64,000 nt of DNA from positions 1,204,464 to 1,268,463 of the forward strand of contig NC_039511.1 in assembly GCF_003672135.1 (NCBI RefSeq), read 5' to 3'. The number at the start of each line of letters is the position of its first letter. The first letter of the stretch is position 1. Position numbers and translations under genes: made by a program. A model generated the notes under the pieces. It did no database searches. It saw only the letters and a list, made by a program, of their open reading frames with translations, and was not told the origin of the DNA. The DNA is from Ooceraea biroi (taxonomy: Eukaryota > Arthropoda > Insecta > Hymenoptera > Formicidae). Below, piece by piece: positions 39,801 to 54,400 of this stretch.

Positions 39801-42800
39801 ACTATAGAAACGTCGACCCAATGTCTCCGGCTAAGAGGCTTCTTTCGACACTAATCCGGTAATTGTACGCCGTAGCTTACAAGCCATCGAACATCGAATG
39901 CCTGAACGTCCAATTTCCAAGAGTGCCCGGAGTGCTGCGAGTGATCCTGAGCCTCTTGATCTCAGACTTAAACGCGCCAGGATTTAAAAGGATCCAGCTA
40001 TTTGAATATTACAGCTCTTACAATAATAGATCACTAGATTTTCTTGTAACAATCCAAAATGTATACTGTTTGTAATATAATTATAATAGATTAACGCTTC
40101 TGATATGTAAAACAATAAAAATTTCAAACTCTGTTTCCGTTTTACCGAGAAAGAATTAAAAAATATATGCTATACTGCAACAGTTTGAAATGCAAAGTAA
40201 ATGTACACAGTCCATAAATAATATATCGTACACGAATGAGAGTACGTGCTTCTTTCTTTGCTGAATGGTGCTAAAGTCACAGCTAACGCGATAATGATGA
40301 AAAAGTGAGCGAATATAGTCTGCGTGAGAGACAGGAACGAAGGGCAGCAAAGGCACGTGGAGTGAGGGGACACGATCCTTTGAGAGTTTCTTATGCAGGA
40401 TAATAGAGGCATCAATGTCGCCGGTGATGGCGTTCGAAAGTTACTGCACCGTACATGGAGGGTGCATTCCATCACCCCCTCGTCCGGGGACACTTGTTCT
40501 CCCGACGCGCAAATATACTGCGACGTCATTTCCTGAGGGATGAATATCCTGAGGGCACTAAATAGTACAGAGTGCTACAAAGGGCGCGCACACATCCTTC
40601 ACGCCGTCTCAGGCATGAAAGCATGAAATATCGGACCCGGTCCTGACTCATATTTCTATTCCTCGCGCTCACATTTCTTCACGTCGCGAGGAACACATTT
40701 TCCGGCTGGAAAAATAGAGCGATAGCGCGCGCGAAAACTTTCTCGAGCTCACGTTTACTCCGGCGCGTGCAAAATTGGGGCGTCCAGATTCATCCTCGCC
40801 TAATTAATTGAATTACGAATTTATTTTGACGCCGTGAAGCAGAGTATGGCAGGGAGCAATATCCAAAGGCAGCAACGTGGATTAAAAATACAGAAATGGT
40901 TCGAGAAAGTATCATACGAGAGGCAAAATACAAGATGATCCGCTCTCGGATGTAGAACAAAGTGCTTTACACATTGTAGAATTTCCTTAAGTAAATCTCA
41001 ATATTCTTTATGGATCTTTCAGGCATCTCTCAAGCGGAGCCATGTCAGTCAGTTATCAAATAATTTAATTCGGGATGAGTTATTGAAATCATAATAGATG
41101 AAGACTATTTTCCGAATCTGGCTTTCTAGGCTAACGCGGCTAATCTTAGTTCCTGAGAATCGAGTTATGAATCTCGTTGACAGGTCAAACTATTTTTTGC
41201 TCGCTCGCTCGTTCGCGCAAAATCACGACCTGTGCGATTTACATTAAACAAACCGTCATTGCAATTTACGGCGGCAATTTCGTTGGACGTAACACAGTTT
41301 TCTTTTCAGCTATATACGGCAAGTGATAACTCTTGATATTCGCCGCTTCAACTTAGCCAGATACAAAAAAAACGTCAGTCCAAGATTACCCGCGGGAATC
41401 CTGCAAACGAAAACTAATGCGTTCCGAAGGACGAATCAACGGCCTTGCTGGATTAAGCGAGTTTCCCAGCCGAATGTTTGTTTTTCGTGCGAAAAATTCG
41501 GCACAATGCCCGACGATCTCAGGAATCCCGTAGGATTATACTACTGGACGAGGATCACTGTGGTAGATTAAAATTCCGTAAAATTTTCTGCTCTGCAGAG
41601 GCCGGATGTAACGCTCAATCGCCGGATCACGATTTTCAACAATATGGGAATGCTTGAAAGATCGTAGAGAAGTTTACTTTAAATTCTCGTTTTAGACAGG
41701 AATTCTTTTGTTATTTCCAGTCCAGTTTAAGATCAGGAAATTTATTAACATTTCTTTAAAAAATCCTAAGACTTAAGCAGTCCAGTAAAGAAACGAAGTA
41801 CACACATCTTTCGCAGGCTTCTCTCAACCACTCCCACTGGAAATTCCGAAAGTTTACGGAATACTGCACATGTCATGCACGGTTGCCGTTATAAATACGT
41901 TGACGCAGAAAAATCACCCGCTACCATGATTATATTATTGACTGACACATAGCAGCTAATTAGGAAATTGCTAAGCTCCATAAAGAAAAGCAAATAGAGA
42001 GCATTCCGTAGAGAGGGGTAACACGCTCGTTCAAGTTAAATAAACAGCGAAAACCGTAAGAATCTCCTAAGGTTCCCTTGTCCTAATAGATAGCCGTGTG
42101 GAAGGAGAAATCGGTGAAACTGTTACACGTTGAGGTGCGTCGTAAAAGTTAATTTTACGTTCAGGAAGACGTAATTCTGGTTACATTCGACAGCGCCGCC
42201 GTAAAGCTTCCAGTTACATGCAGCAAAGAAACGTGAAACGGGATACTCGAACAAACGGTGCGTTCAGATGTGTCTAACGCGCGTTTCTGCGTGAAAAAGA
42301 GTCGATAATTCTTTTTCATGGAGTTACAAGTTCACAAATTAATCCGGAACGTCGAGAACGCTTTTGCCCACGCAAGTCTCGCTTCTCCGATATCTTGCGA
42401 TGGAATGAATGGAATACAATCGACAAGAACGTCGAAAATTAATTCGGAAAATCATAAAACTCCATAGATCAAAAAATGAAAAATTGTACCTATCGCTAAA
42501 GCAAGGTTGTGAATTGAAAAAAGATGCAAAAAGGAGGAAAACTGAAACAAGATAAACTGCGAGCTCTGTCGTAACGAACATCGCCGAGAAATCTGATAGG
42601 TGCAAGATTTATTTAGCGTCAATTCATGTCAAGTTTCCACTCGACTTTCTTTTTCTCTGGTTATGTAGAAACTATTGACTATTATTTTATATTCAAAAGA
42701 CGAGAATTCGCGATCACGCGTCGGTATCATGTCGTGACACACGGCTGGGCCACCCTAACCCGCTTTCACGTGCGCGGTCATGTAATCGAGAAGTGCACAA

Positions 42801-42805
42801 GGTGA

Positions 42806-42868
42806 CGAGAGAAAGGGGAGAGATAGAGATAGAGAGAAAAAGAGAGAGGAAGAAAAGAGAAAGAAAGG
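42806..42868. repeat. GA-rich simple repeat
   Basis: Purine-rich GAGA, GATA and GAAA units over about 60 bp. Confidence 0.9.
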
Positions 42869-43263
42869 TTTCGCCGTCAGCGTTGATTAAAAGCTTCGCG
42901 AGACGTGTGCATGCGCCCCCGAGGGCGACTGACATTTGCCCGGTTTCCTTTGCAGCCCGGGATCCCTTGCACAGGTCGGCGCAGCGCGATTGTCGACGTG
43001 AAACGACCGCACAACCCCGTTCGAAAGCAGAAAGAAAAAGAGAGAACAAGAGAGAACAGGAAAACCGCGAATGAAGGAAAAAAAGTAGAAGTCGTGCCGA
43101 GACGTCGACTTCGCCCTTCGCGGATTCCCATTCACTGAACGAGAGAAAAGTTCACACAATTTCGTTCGCTCCTCTTTGTTCTGTGATTACCGAATCTCCG
43201 CTTCGGAGAGATCAGAAAGTCGCTTCATGATCAAGCCACGCGACTTGACGCGATTGTCGAGCA

Positions 43264-43407
43264 ACGACCGCAAAGTGCACCTTTACATTTTTCGCCTTTG
43301 CGCCGACTATTACTGACTAACGAAATCCCATTATCGGCGAATGGTCGACTAATTAACGAAACCTCATTATCGGTAAATAGTCGCGAGCGACTGTACGACC
43401 GCAAAGT
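43264..43407. repeat. Nested direct repeats
   Basis: ACGACCGCAAAGT occurs at 43264-43276 and again at 43395-43407. Between them lie two adjacent diverged copies: 43315-43346 and 43347-43382. Both begin GACTAA, share CATTATCGG and end in GTC. The second copy carries a 4-nt insertion. Confidence 0.75.
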
Positions 43408-46210
43408 ACGAGCTGCGTTTTTCACACGGCAAGTCTAATCGCGCGTATACACGTCGTCGCGCCGGTGGCAGTCGCGTGGCTTTACAGCCGCATTTCCTGC
43501 TCGTAAAAGCGAATGTATGCTGAGTTTAACGGCTTGTTTATTTGACGTTGCAAGATTTTGGAGAGCATCCGGGAAAGCGTCCGGCGAGTAATCATCGCGG
43601 CGATGCGCATCGTTAATCGCATCGAAGATTCCGGACAAACGCGATGGTCCGGCTCCAGGGTTCTCAACGCGAAGAAAACTGTAAAATTTATAATTAGCGC
43701 GGTATATGACAAAACGGGATTTCTTTTTATTATATTTTATTTTGAAGCGATGTCGTTCTTATCTTTATTGAAGCGTCTTCGGCTACTCGAAGATAGAAAT
43801 ACCACGATTTTATCTATCACAGCCGCGGAATATCGCATCTGGAATATTTGTATTTCATTCAGGTTCCTGAGATTACTTGCTGCGTACATTTTATAGATAA
43901 TTACTTGTGCGCGTCTCGTCTCTACAGATCAATCAACATACGTATCGTTGGACTGACACTCTTATCGAAATGTGTCGTTTGATATTGACGTCGACGATGT
44001 CCAGTATCGTCCGTGTGAACATATAACGAAGACTTCTCCGAGGAGAACTTGTGAAAATTTTTTATGTCTTAATTAAACGCACACGAGAATCCTCACGATT
44101 TAATTACCTCGTAAATTTGGCCGTCGAATTACGCAACGACAATAATCATACAATAATTTTTCGTGTTTCGTGATTAAAGACATTGAGAAGGAACAACATG
44201 ATTATCTCTTTCCCTCTTCAACGGCTACGAACTCGCATCCGATCGAGAAAATTGAAGTCGGAAGCGGTCCGGGAACGATCGTCTTGCAAGCAGACATTTT
44301 TCTTGTTTGCTCGCGTATCCGAGCCAGCCCCTGAGTGCTCGCGCGAGTAACGAGACTCTCGGGTCGCTATCAAATTGGTGGAGCAATTTTCCAGGGAAAG
44401 TACCCGTCCGTGATAAAACTCTCTGTTTACCGACGCCGCCGACTTGAGCCCTCCCGTGTAATCCCAAGCACGTTTTTTTCCGATACCGTCTATACGTGCA
44501 TCGTGTGTAAAGCAAGTTCCGTCGGGCGTCATTTCGACGGTAGGTACTACATAGGTTCGACGAGCACGGGGGTGCGCGAACAGAGGCGCGAGGGGCACTC
44601 TGTGTACGAAAGGGATGAAGGCCAATAAACCTTGAGGCGCGTTTTCTCGCCCTATCCGGCGTCGTTTTGTGCGTCATAAAGCGCGTATTTCGCGCGCGCG
44701 CTCTCGTAGATGCAAGAGAAACATTCGGTTCCGCTCAGACTCGATTAACGTCGGGCAACTCACGACATCGAATAAAAGCGATCGTTTCCAGAAAATCGCG
44801 GAAAATCAGCCGTGCGCGTGTTGATCCTGCATCTCTCTCTCTTTTTCTCTCTCGCTTGCGCAATTTCGCACGAAATCCTCGATCGGGGAAAATTTAGACT
44901 TGGACAATAAGTTGGTTTCTCGTTACAGTTTATGCTCCTGGGTTTATTTACTGCTTCAGCTGTCACTTAGCTGTACCTTGTTACATAGTTTTCCATCTTA
45001 TTATGTCGTACGCAAATTCTTTGATGCAAAGTACGAGCAAATAAGAAAATTCCTCCTGTTCTGCAGTCAAAGATCATCTCCCAGCTCTGAAAGAGGAAGC
45101 CAGGAAAGCAAGTTATAAAGCAGACAATATTTCAAAACACGGAAGATATAGTTTGCAATGTTCCCGGCTTCATCTGTCTCTCTCCGAAGTATCGGTACGA
45201 CACTAACTTGTAATTTTATGCTCCCTCGGCGAGATTCTTTTGCAAATTGTTCGAGTCTCGGTGGACCATCCAGCGCACAGGCGACCCATCGTGTCGAATA
45301 TTTACATGCGTCTAAGGTATCATCTCTCTTCGCTTATATACGCAACGGCACAGCCGGCATAATTTTAACTTTTACGACACATTCCACCCATATTTCCACC
45401 GCAAACTACCTCCCCGTCGTACGTACACCGCGTGTACGTACAAGAAGAAAAGATATTTCTTCGAGATTCGCATTTTCGCTGCGTTATCACCGCGTAAGCC
45501 CCGCTTTACGTACTGCGGCCAATTATCTTTCACGTTCTATCATTCCGTCAGTCGCTATTACGAGAAACGAGAACTGGAGGAAAATATAGATACGATATAA
45601 AAAGATGTACGCTCCGTCAGAGTCTCTGCACGATTTGCATTTCTGACACGGAACAAGAGTATCTCGCCTAATTCCGCAAGGCGTGCGCATTCGCATCATC
45701 CAGTGCTAAATAAGACAGCCGGCTGTCGAGCGAGGAAGACTAATTTGCTGGATCACGGCGAGCCGGCTAATCCCCGACCCGGATCTGGCATCGCTTTCGT
45801 ATCATGTGAATATACCTGGCCTCGTGTAAGAGAACCTGGGTATTCATCCTCCCCTGCCTTTCTATCGGAGGTTTAGAGGCTTACAGTCTCATAGTACCCA
45901 TGCCCAATTTCCACCAGGAGCACTCATGCGATCCCCGCTGAGGAAACTCGTGCGACGTCAGGCATGCAAACTCACTTGGGCCCGACTTAATTGGGCCGTT
46001 TGCTCTGAATGCGCCGTAAATCGTGCTTTTAAAAACGCCGTCACAATAGAATACACTTGCACTGTATCGCTGATCCTCGCGAATTGTTCAAAGCGATCGT
46101 ACATCTCATCGAAGAACACCGAGCGATTTTTGTTTAGAGGATCGTGACGTTTTATAAAATAATTTTCGACGCACGAATAATGATAAATTATCTAAAAATT
46201 TCCTATTATT

Positions 46211-46233
46211 CTCTCTCTCTCTCTTTCTCTCTG
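46211..46233. repeat. (CT)n microsatellite
   Basis: A short nearly perfect (CT)n run. Confidence 0.9.
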
Positions 46234-48551
46234 AGCGACCCTTCAAAGCACGTGAGCGAAAGTGCACTCGAGTGCCCCCTCGTTCATTTCAATCTTCTTT
46301 TAACGCTATTTTCTCGCTGCCGGCCGAGCAAACAGCTAGTCGCTGCAGTTGCGATCAGTGCGCAATTCCCGCGAGTCGGAGAGTGGTGCGTAAGTGATCG
46401 CAACGAGAGACAGAGAGAAAGAGAGAGCGGAATCTCATTTACGGGGGTTCTCGCCGCCCTCTCAGGGCGACAATGAGCCCTCATTCTGCATCAGCTTTCA
46501 GCAAGTTTCCGTGACGGAGAACAGTATACGGTACGGGACAGGATACCGGTGGACAGGACATTACCCTTACGTCTCGCGGCGAACTCGCACACACTGAGCA
46601 AATGCATTATGAGCAGAGACGAGAGGCCTCGATAGGCCCGACGACCAAGTCGAGCGCAGATGCCGCTGACAGAAGGACCGCGATAGCGGCGTAATGTTTA
46701 GCGTGCGAAGTAGTATGCAGGGAAGAGACCCTGAAGTCCCCCTTCGAAACCTTGACAACTCCATGTCTCTTTCTGTCTCTCTCTTTCTCCCTCTCTCTGT
46801 CGAGCGACCGGTAGTGTCAGGTAACGGAAGGCAAGCGCCCCTGCGACGACGTACAAGCCGTCTCGAAACCCTCGTCGCGAAGTGCCGCAGATATAGTGTA
46901 ACCTGAAGAGCGCTTCAGTGCACGGACAAAGCGAGATCTTGACGTATGGTTACGTGCAGGGAAGTCCCTCGCGACGAGCACGAAAGATTTAAGAGTACTG
47001 TGAAACGTGAAATGTCCGCTCTCACCCCGGTCGACTCGTGTTCCCCGTCTATTTAGGGAGCCGATTGTGCGCGACGAACCGCGCCCGTTAAGTCGAGACG
47101 TCGCGCGACATAGGAACGAATTTCCCGATCGAGGAGCGAATTTTCGAAGGAATGACACGCGCTATGAATGACACGTAAAGTGAATCCTCCTTGCTGAATA
47201 AATGGAGCACCGGAAATCATATGCAACGTCTGATACGCTACTACGAGTCCAGCTTGACCGACTGTACACGCGCCCCAGGAAAGCCGGAATATTGAAATGA
47301 GAAAAGATTGCCGGCACGCACGCGTGCATCCACATACTTGCGAAATTACACGTGTCTGAACGGCAATCCGACCGATCGGACGCGCTCATAGGCGAGACCG
47401 GATTTGCCGGGCAAGAGCGGCTATTAGCTCGGCGCACGCGAAAATGTCAGTTTTGCACCGACAATTTTCAGGCATCCCTCAAAATTACACGTATTTCTAA
47501 TTGAAGTAATGGCATTATTATGTTGCTCAAGGTCTCCCTGCGTTGACCATAGAGCGTCGACAATGAAGACGTCTCTCACAACGTATCTTGAGGCAGCATG
47601 ATGCAACTTGCAGGGATTTTCGAAAAAATCGGACCAAAGAAGGCAAACTTTCTCGTGAGGCAAAACCCGCACTGTGGCACTGTGATAAAACGAAAGTTTT
47701 TCCTTGACCGTGATTTTATAACCACTTCAACTCGGCAATCGGATTTTTCTAAAATTGACTTTTACAACAACGGTCTGATAATTCGATTAGGATACTGATA
47801 GGAAACACGAATACCCAGCAGTCGCGTTAATTTCGATGCGAGCAGTCGAGATTCGTGCGTGTCAGCAGCGTGATTTATCGAGTGACAGAGCAGAATTTTC
47901 TGATATTGCGAATAGCGGTACATAGACGCGATACGCATCTGCGGAGTGATGGGGAAAAGTTAATGAAACATGTATAACGGATTACGCGCTTAACGTAATC
48001 TTGCGAAGCAATCGGGAAATAATATCGCCGGGATATCGCATAAATACCGGATAAAGCATATCGCGGGCCTAATGCTTTATTCGTATTTTTTTAAATAATT
48101 TAGCACGGAGGAATAAGCTCGCACGATGTTGAGGTTCATGCGGAAAATTTTACAATTTTCCTCACCGTTACGAACGGAGGTATTGAATGTTTAATTCTAA
48201 AGCCGGGAGGAGAGGGGGAGATACGAAGCGAGTAGAAGTACTCAGCCGTATTGAAGTAAATATGAAGCCGGAAGAGAGTGTGGGGCCGCATTGTGAGTGC
48301 AACAGCTTGCTGGTAGCCTTCTTCAGCATTCTGTTTCTATAATTTATCTCTACTCTGTGCAGACAGTTTACTGTATGTATTTTAACTTCTAACCGAGCGC
48401 CTCTCTGTCTTTCTCTCTCTGCCACCGTTACAATGGACAGAGAAACTCATCACATATCACCGTATTCAAATATTACAGACGAAATCAGAAAAATTAATAT
48501 CCGCGAACCGGAAACAGTTTTTCTGTATTAACGGTATGAAATTTCATATAT

Positions 48552-48571
48552 AGTATAGATTAATCTATACT
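48552..48571. repeat. Perfect 20-bp palindrome
   Basis: AGTATAGATTAATCTATACT is its own reverse complement with no spacer, in an AT-rich stretch. It could be a dimeric protein site or a chance AT palindrome. Confidence 0.85.
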
Positions 48572-51353
48572 GAGCTAATACAAAAATTTATCTTTCTTCC
48601 TACAATATTTATTATATATCTGCACACAACACGCGGATGTACTCATAATGCAAAATCTCACGGAGATAATGGTTTTAGATAACACCGTGGACGCGAATGC
48701 GGCTCGTTTTACATTACTTCCCGATTCTGCACCAATTAATAAATACTTTTGGTTTTATCCATAAGTTTTGAAAATCTCAGGTTTCATGCACACGATGAAG
48801 CGTTCATTAAACAACCGGCAGGTGAAAAATAACCCACGCTATTATCGCTAATTATCGGAAGAGAGCTTAACAGCGCCGTTCGAATGAGATATGAATAGTT
48901 TCCTTGAAGAAAAGTTACGTATCATCCGATACATATCAAACTGGATTTTATTACGCTATACCAGTATAGAAAGAAAGTATCATGGCGTACGCTGGCGAAT
49001 GGAATTCGCGACCGCGAGATAATTGTTTCGACATATTCTTGAGTGAAAAAATAGCTCGCCCGCGAGAGATGAAAATTGAAATGCGCTTAAAATTGGAGCG
49101 TGCTCGAGCGGGCTCACAAAGCCGCGGCTTGTCGGCGAAAAATTCGATCAGCCGCTGACGTTTATCAATCGCTGCGAATTACTGATACCATTTACCCACT
49201 TTAAAACTCTCGTCGCGAATTCCGCAAATATTTCGTGCCGTGACGCGTATCTGGCGCGGTACAACAGTCGCGATAAATTTGATCTCGCCATAATTTCAGG
49301 GCGAATGACTCCTGTCGGGGCTCGACGACGACGACGATATCTTTCGCGTATCGTCGTTAAACTTCTCGTCGCGCCGCAGAACGCAAAAACTAGAGCGAAC
49401 GTAACGCCTGTTATATCGAGCTGCACCACGAGGGCGCCTCAAAGAAAAATCGATAAATCGTCACCTTCGCGTGGCCGGGCACAATAAAAATAAAATCGAG
49501 ATAAATCACTCCAAAGAACCCCCACCGTCCTTCTCTATGTCTGCCTCTGTCCCTCTCCTTCTTTCTTTTTCTCTCCTGGTGCTTTCTCGGAGCCGAGGGC
49601 GACCAGCCGAACCAAGAACGAGTGTCTTCTCCACCTCGTTTCTTACCCCCGCTTTTTTCCTCTCTCCTTTTCACGATACGTAGTGCACATTGAGTAAAAA
49701 TAGCGTGCCCCATCAATCACAGGGTCGACAAACCCTACCCGGGTTCGCCATATTTATGTACGTCCGGATAAATAGATAAATAAAGACGAGTAGACCCATA
49801 TAATTCCCCCTGTATTTTATTTACGTCCCGCAGTCCCCCGCTCGGCGTCATCACAATGAAAAACGCACGCGCGTTCGTGATGGACGACGTTGCACGACTG
49901 ACACGACGTGTTTATGCCCCGGAAACGAAATGTCAAACGTCCAAATTGCATTTTAAAACGCGCCGATATTTGTCAGTGATCCGTTTAGACGTAAACGCTG
50001 TTCACGGAGATACATCTCGAAAACTGTGAGTCATATCCCACAATTGATACCATGAACTCGTGATCGTGTAACTTATTGATTTCAAAGAATCGAGAAGGCA
50101 GAGAGTGAGAGAGTGGGAAAGAGATTCGTCACAAAAAAGTTATTAGCGAATGCGATATATTTGTGCACGTGATCGCAAATGACAGAAGAAACGTGGCATG
50201 GAACACAATCAAAATTTCAAAAATTCGTTCACACGGTGCAATTTAATACTTGATCGGACTGATCTCGCGCGATCAGTCAACTTCTGCTCGTAGCTTCTGC
50301 TCGCGTGAGTACCGAATCAAGATTATGATTCACGTTGCACAGAACGTCGCGGTTGCGACGCGATTATTCAGCGCGACGCGGCCCTGTCGTCAGACTGTCA
50401 CCAGCCTAGAGATGAATCTTATTAAAGGATCCTATCTCATCGTGCAATCAAGTTCGCGTGCGTATACCGCGCGCAGCCGAGCTCCTGCACAAAGTGCCGT
50501 GTATAAATCAACAGCCGTGTAACTAATTGCGAGGTTACCGTACCGGTATGTGCAAGAAGCGTCCCAATCTACGCGCCACGTACCGGGGATTATACTAAAC
50601 GACGTCTCGTTACCGGGAGCGGTATCATATCTGGATCGGTATTTGTAAATTACGCACGCCAGAATGTGAACAGGCCTAATATCGCAGCTGGCTTCTTGGA
50701 TATCGCGCGGCTATTACGCGTACGAACGAGCTTGCTTGCGAGCATCTTGCATGCGATTCTGGATGCGTCAAGGCGATACTTGAATCCCTCCGCTGCGCCG
50801 TATTTAACTTTGCCAGAATATTTCGCTAGGGAGAATAACCAGCGGACGCATTCTTGCAATCAGCTGTGGCGCATCGCGTTCTCGTATTCCTGCGAGAAGC
50901 TAAAATACGACGTTTAATTCTCGTCGCATTGAAACTCGCGAGTTTCTCACGGAACACGCAGTTCCACGGCGAGAGCCGGCTTATTCGCGATCGTTATTTA
51001 TGATCAATCTCCACCGATTACGGAGCCTCATGCATTTAACGACCGCGGTTTCGACACATAACTATGTGTTAATCAATACGCGGACATAAGCACCCTTGAC
51101 TTTGTCGCGCGACTCGCAAGCTCGTGATTTTACAGCACCGCAATGTCACGTAACTCCGCCATTCAAATGCGGTAATTAATCCGGCAGCGGGAATTACGTT
51201 GCTCCGTCCGGCAGGAGGTCACCGGCAGAAGCTGGGGTCCAGAATAACGTTGCACGCGTCTCTGCGAAGTCAACTCTCAACGCTACACGTTATGCCAGCG
51301 TTACGCATTGGGACCATGAGTAAAACGCGTGTGTATATACACGTATATACAGC

Positions 51354-51375
51354 TGAACACACGCACACGCACACG

Positions 51376-51415
<40 letters not shown>

Positions 51416-51424
51416 CTCTCTCTT
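51354..51424. repeat. Compound (CA)n-(CT)n microsatellite
   Basis: An imperfect ACGC/ACAC stretch leads into an uninterrupted (CA)n run at about 51384-51412, followed directly by (CT)n to 51422. Confidence 0.95.
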
Positions 51425-54400
51425 CTCTCGTATAGAACTGCCACGATGCGAAACTCATCGCATCGGGTGAAGCAAGGTGAGCTGGTTTCCAGCGCCGGCC
51501 GGCCGGCCAGCTTGAGAGGGGCCCCTCCTCGCTGTGGCTGGTTATTTAAAAGTTATAACTTATAACAGCGACCATTAAGTCCGCTGCCGCTGCCCCAGAC
51601 CGACTGCATTCTGCCGCGGCCTGGATATCTCTCCGTGAAAAGGCTGCATTCTGCATTCCTTGCCGGCGTGCGAGCGATCCTGAACCACCGGCGACGACGA
51701 CGACGGCGTTTCAGGCCTCCGCAGGAAAGGATATTCGACTCCGACCGTAACTTCCTGTCCGCCGCTCGCCGGCCGCTCGCGATTAAAACCCTTCCTCCCA
51801 TACGAAGGGCAACCAATCTCTCGCCGACGTTCCTCCGCTCTCGTTCCCTCGCACGATCACACAAAGATGGGAACTTCCAGCGAGATAGTGTTAATTGCAA
51901 ATGACTATTTGTACTCGATTTCTTTTTTAAGAGCGGATAAACGTGATTGTGTTGTCCACATGGCGAATTAACGAAGTAACATGAAATTTCTGCACGTGCG
52001 GACCAATGGGACGGTTATTGTACGCTCCAATGCACACGAATATTGGTCCCTATCTTCTCGCCGACATCATATACCCATAAACGTCACGGAGAATACCTGG
52101 ATCCTGTCAGGATGTTGTCAGCGGCTGACAGTAATTTGTCACTTTTCTTGCCCGGCGAAATGCAAACGTGCACCATGGCGTGAATAACATTATTAAGGGG
52201 CTCAAACTGCTTCTGCTAAATTTTCGACTCAATTTCCAGCGATGCGAGCAACGTTGTTGGTTACATCAATAAAGGGTCGTTTGCAGAAAAAATGGAATGT
52301 AGAATATAAAAGGATGCAAAAATCCGCGCAATCCATGTCTTTGTTGGCACGAACCGTTATCGATCCGTCGTTTATCTCCGTAATTGAACCCATCTCGTCG
52401 ATAAAAATGTACTTAATAACACGATAGAGCGGGACCGTTTCAAATCAATTCACGTGCAAGCGATTAAACGACGCGCAACACTTTCTAAGTCCCCTAATCT
52501 CGAGGTATAATATTTATCTGCCGATAACGCTATTCATAAATCAATTCGCAGAACGCCGGCTAGTTAAATCGCATTAATGTATCACACTTTTCTCTTGAAA
52601 GCGATAGCATGTCCTTTTGCAAGGTAGATAACCGGTTTTTATTATGACTCTGCTGGCAAAATTTAGTCATTACGCGCAACAGCACGTTATCGTCAATTAT
52701 AATAATTAGAACTTCGCGAACATCGACAATTTAATCAATTCTTCTGTAATTATTATTCGTTCTGCGATTCATTCGTTTCATAAATAATTTCATAAATAAT
52801 TTATTGATTTCAGAGAAACCTGGAATGTGAATATAAACTCAAAACTATCACGCATGAAAAATGCAATTTACCCGATCGCAGATATTAATTAACGAACCCA
52901 ATTAATAGTACCGCACGGCATAATTTCAGAATGAGCTTTCCGATGATTTTTTCAATGCCGTTCTCATAATTATTTTTCAACAATGTGATTACTAATATCC
53001 CGTAGCGTATTTGGGTTATCTTCACAATATCGCGGCTCACACGCGCCACTTCACACTTCTTGCATCTCGAGTAAAATGAGCGTATATTCGTGAACATTTG
53101 CAAGGAGAGGCAGTAAAGGGACAAGACCCATAAGTACGGTGCACAAGTTAAAGAGAAACGTAGATCTGTAAACCACACGGTGACAACCGTATTCTTTGAC
53201 GAGCGACGCGGGCAAATGACCGCGATGCGATTTCATGAAATTCAAACAGAGGCGGTCGATGAATATTTTAATCCTGCGGAGCCACCCTTACCGCGGAGGC
53301 CGCTCACCCTCGAGAAAGCGCAAAGAAACTCGGGGGATGATTAAAGGAGACGAGAACACGGCACCCTTAATGCTTCGAGACAGGCAAAGAGAGAAAGAAA
53401 GAGAGAAAAGGAGAGTAAGGAAGAACGCCGCACGAAGTGTAACGAGTAAGTCTGTTTTATACCACCGTCCGCGTGCAACACGAAAGAACTCGCAAAGGCA
53501 ACCGAGACGGGACAGGTGAGCTCGAGGGTGGTCGAGGGTAGAGATATCGTGGACCTTTCGACTGAGTGGTGTACCTGATCAGGACCGAGGACAAAGGAGA
53601 AACGTGAAAGGAGGAGGAACGCCACAATAGCCGTGGATGATCTTATTTGTCAAGTCATCTTGCGTGTCTTCCCGCTTGAGCGGGAAAGCCGGACCTACGG
53701 CGAAAAAAACAGAGAAAATACCGAACTGGCATTCACGGTAGTTTTGCGTGTAAACGGCGGCATTTCTTTCTCTCTTTCCGCTTTTCCGGTGTACCTCTCA
53801 CCGTTCTCCATTGTCGGTTCATTTTACCTTAGCAAGCGAGCGAAGAAGAAGACGAAAACGACGAGAAAGACCGTCGCGTTCGGACGCACATGGAGAATAA
53901 ATGAACGAACGAATAAGTGAATGAATAATGAATATTCCAAGAGGTCCCGCGAGAGGTCCTGACCTTTTAACGTAGACAACGGAATAAATTGGACGTCCGT
54001 CTCGAACGCAAATGTAACGACCGACCAGTACTGATGCTCGTCCTTTAGAAAACTACGTGTCGAATGCATTGGTCTCGTCGCGTGAAGGAATTCTGAAAAT
54101 GAAGAATTCTTCGAGGAATAGAAAGCAGACGAAGAGAACGCAAGCGTTCGCATAGTTATCGAGTACTCAAAACATTTTAACTAAACGAATATTGTGTGAA
54201 CACGAGAACCGCGTTCGTAGAAACATTACGAAATTAATAATTGGATGCAATTAATTAGATGTAAAATGATATGCAAGATAGCGTAGGTACTTGACAAGAC
54301 ACCGACGGACCATTTAGTCTAGTAATCGATTGATTAATTATGCCACCGCAGGGGGAACATCATGTAGAACGCGTAATCGTTAATTACGGTATAATTAATT

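Noticed and set aside
52885..53245. Hydrophobic minus-strand frames suggestive of an insect chemoreceptor fragment
   Set aside because: The hydrophobic runs are split between two frames, and no conserved chemoreceptor motif is visible. AT-rich sequence gives such runs by chance.
53509..53525. Plus-strand CAGGTGAGC, possible ratchet point on the other strand
   Set aside because: The upstream sequence is purine-rich rather than pyrimidine-rich, and the donor lacks the final T, so it is not an acceptor-donor fusion.
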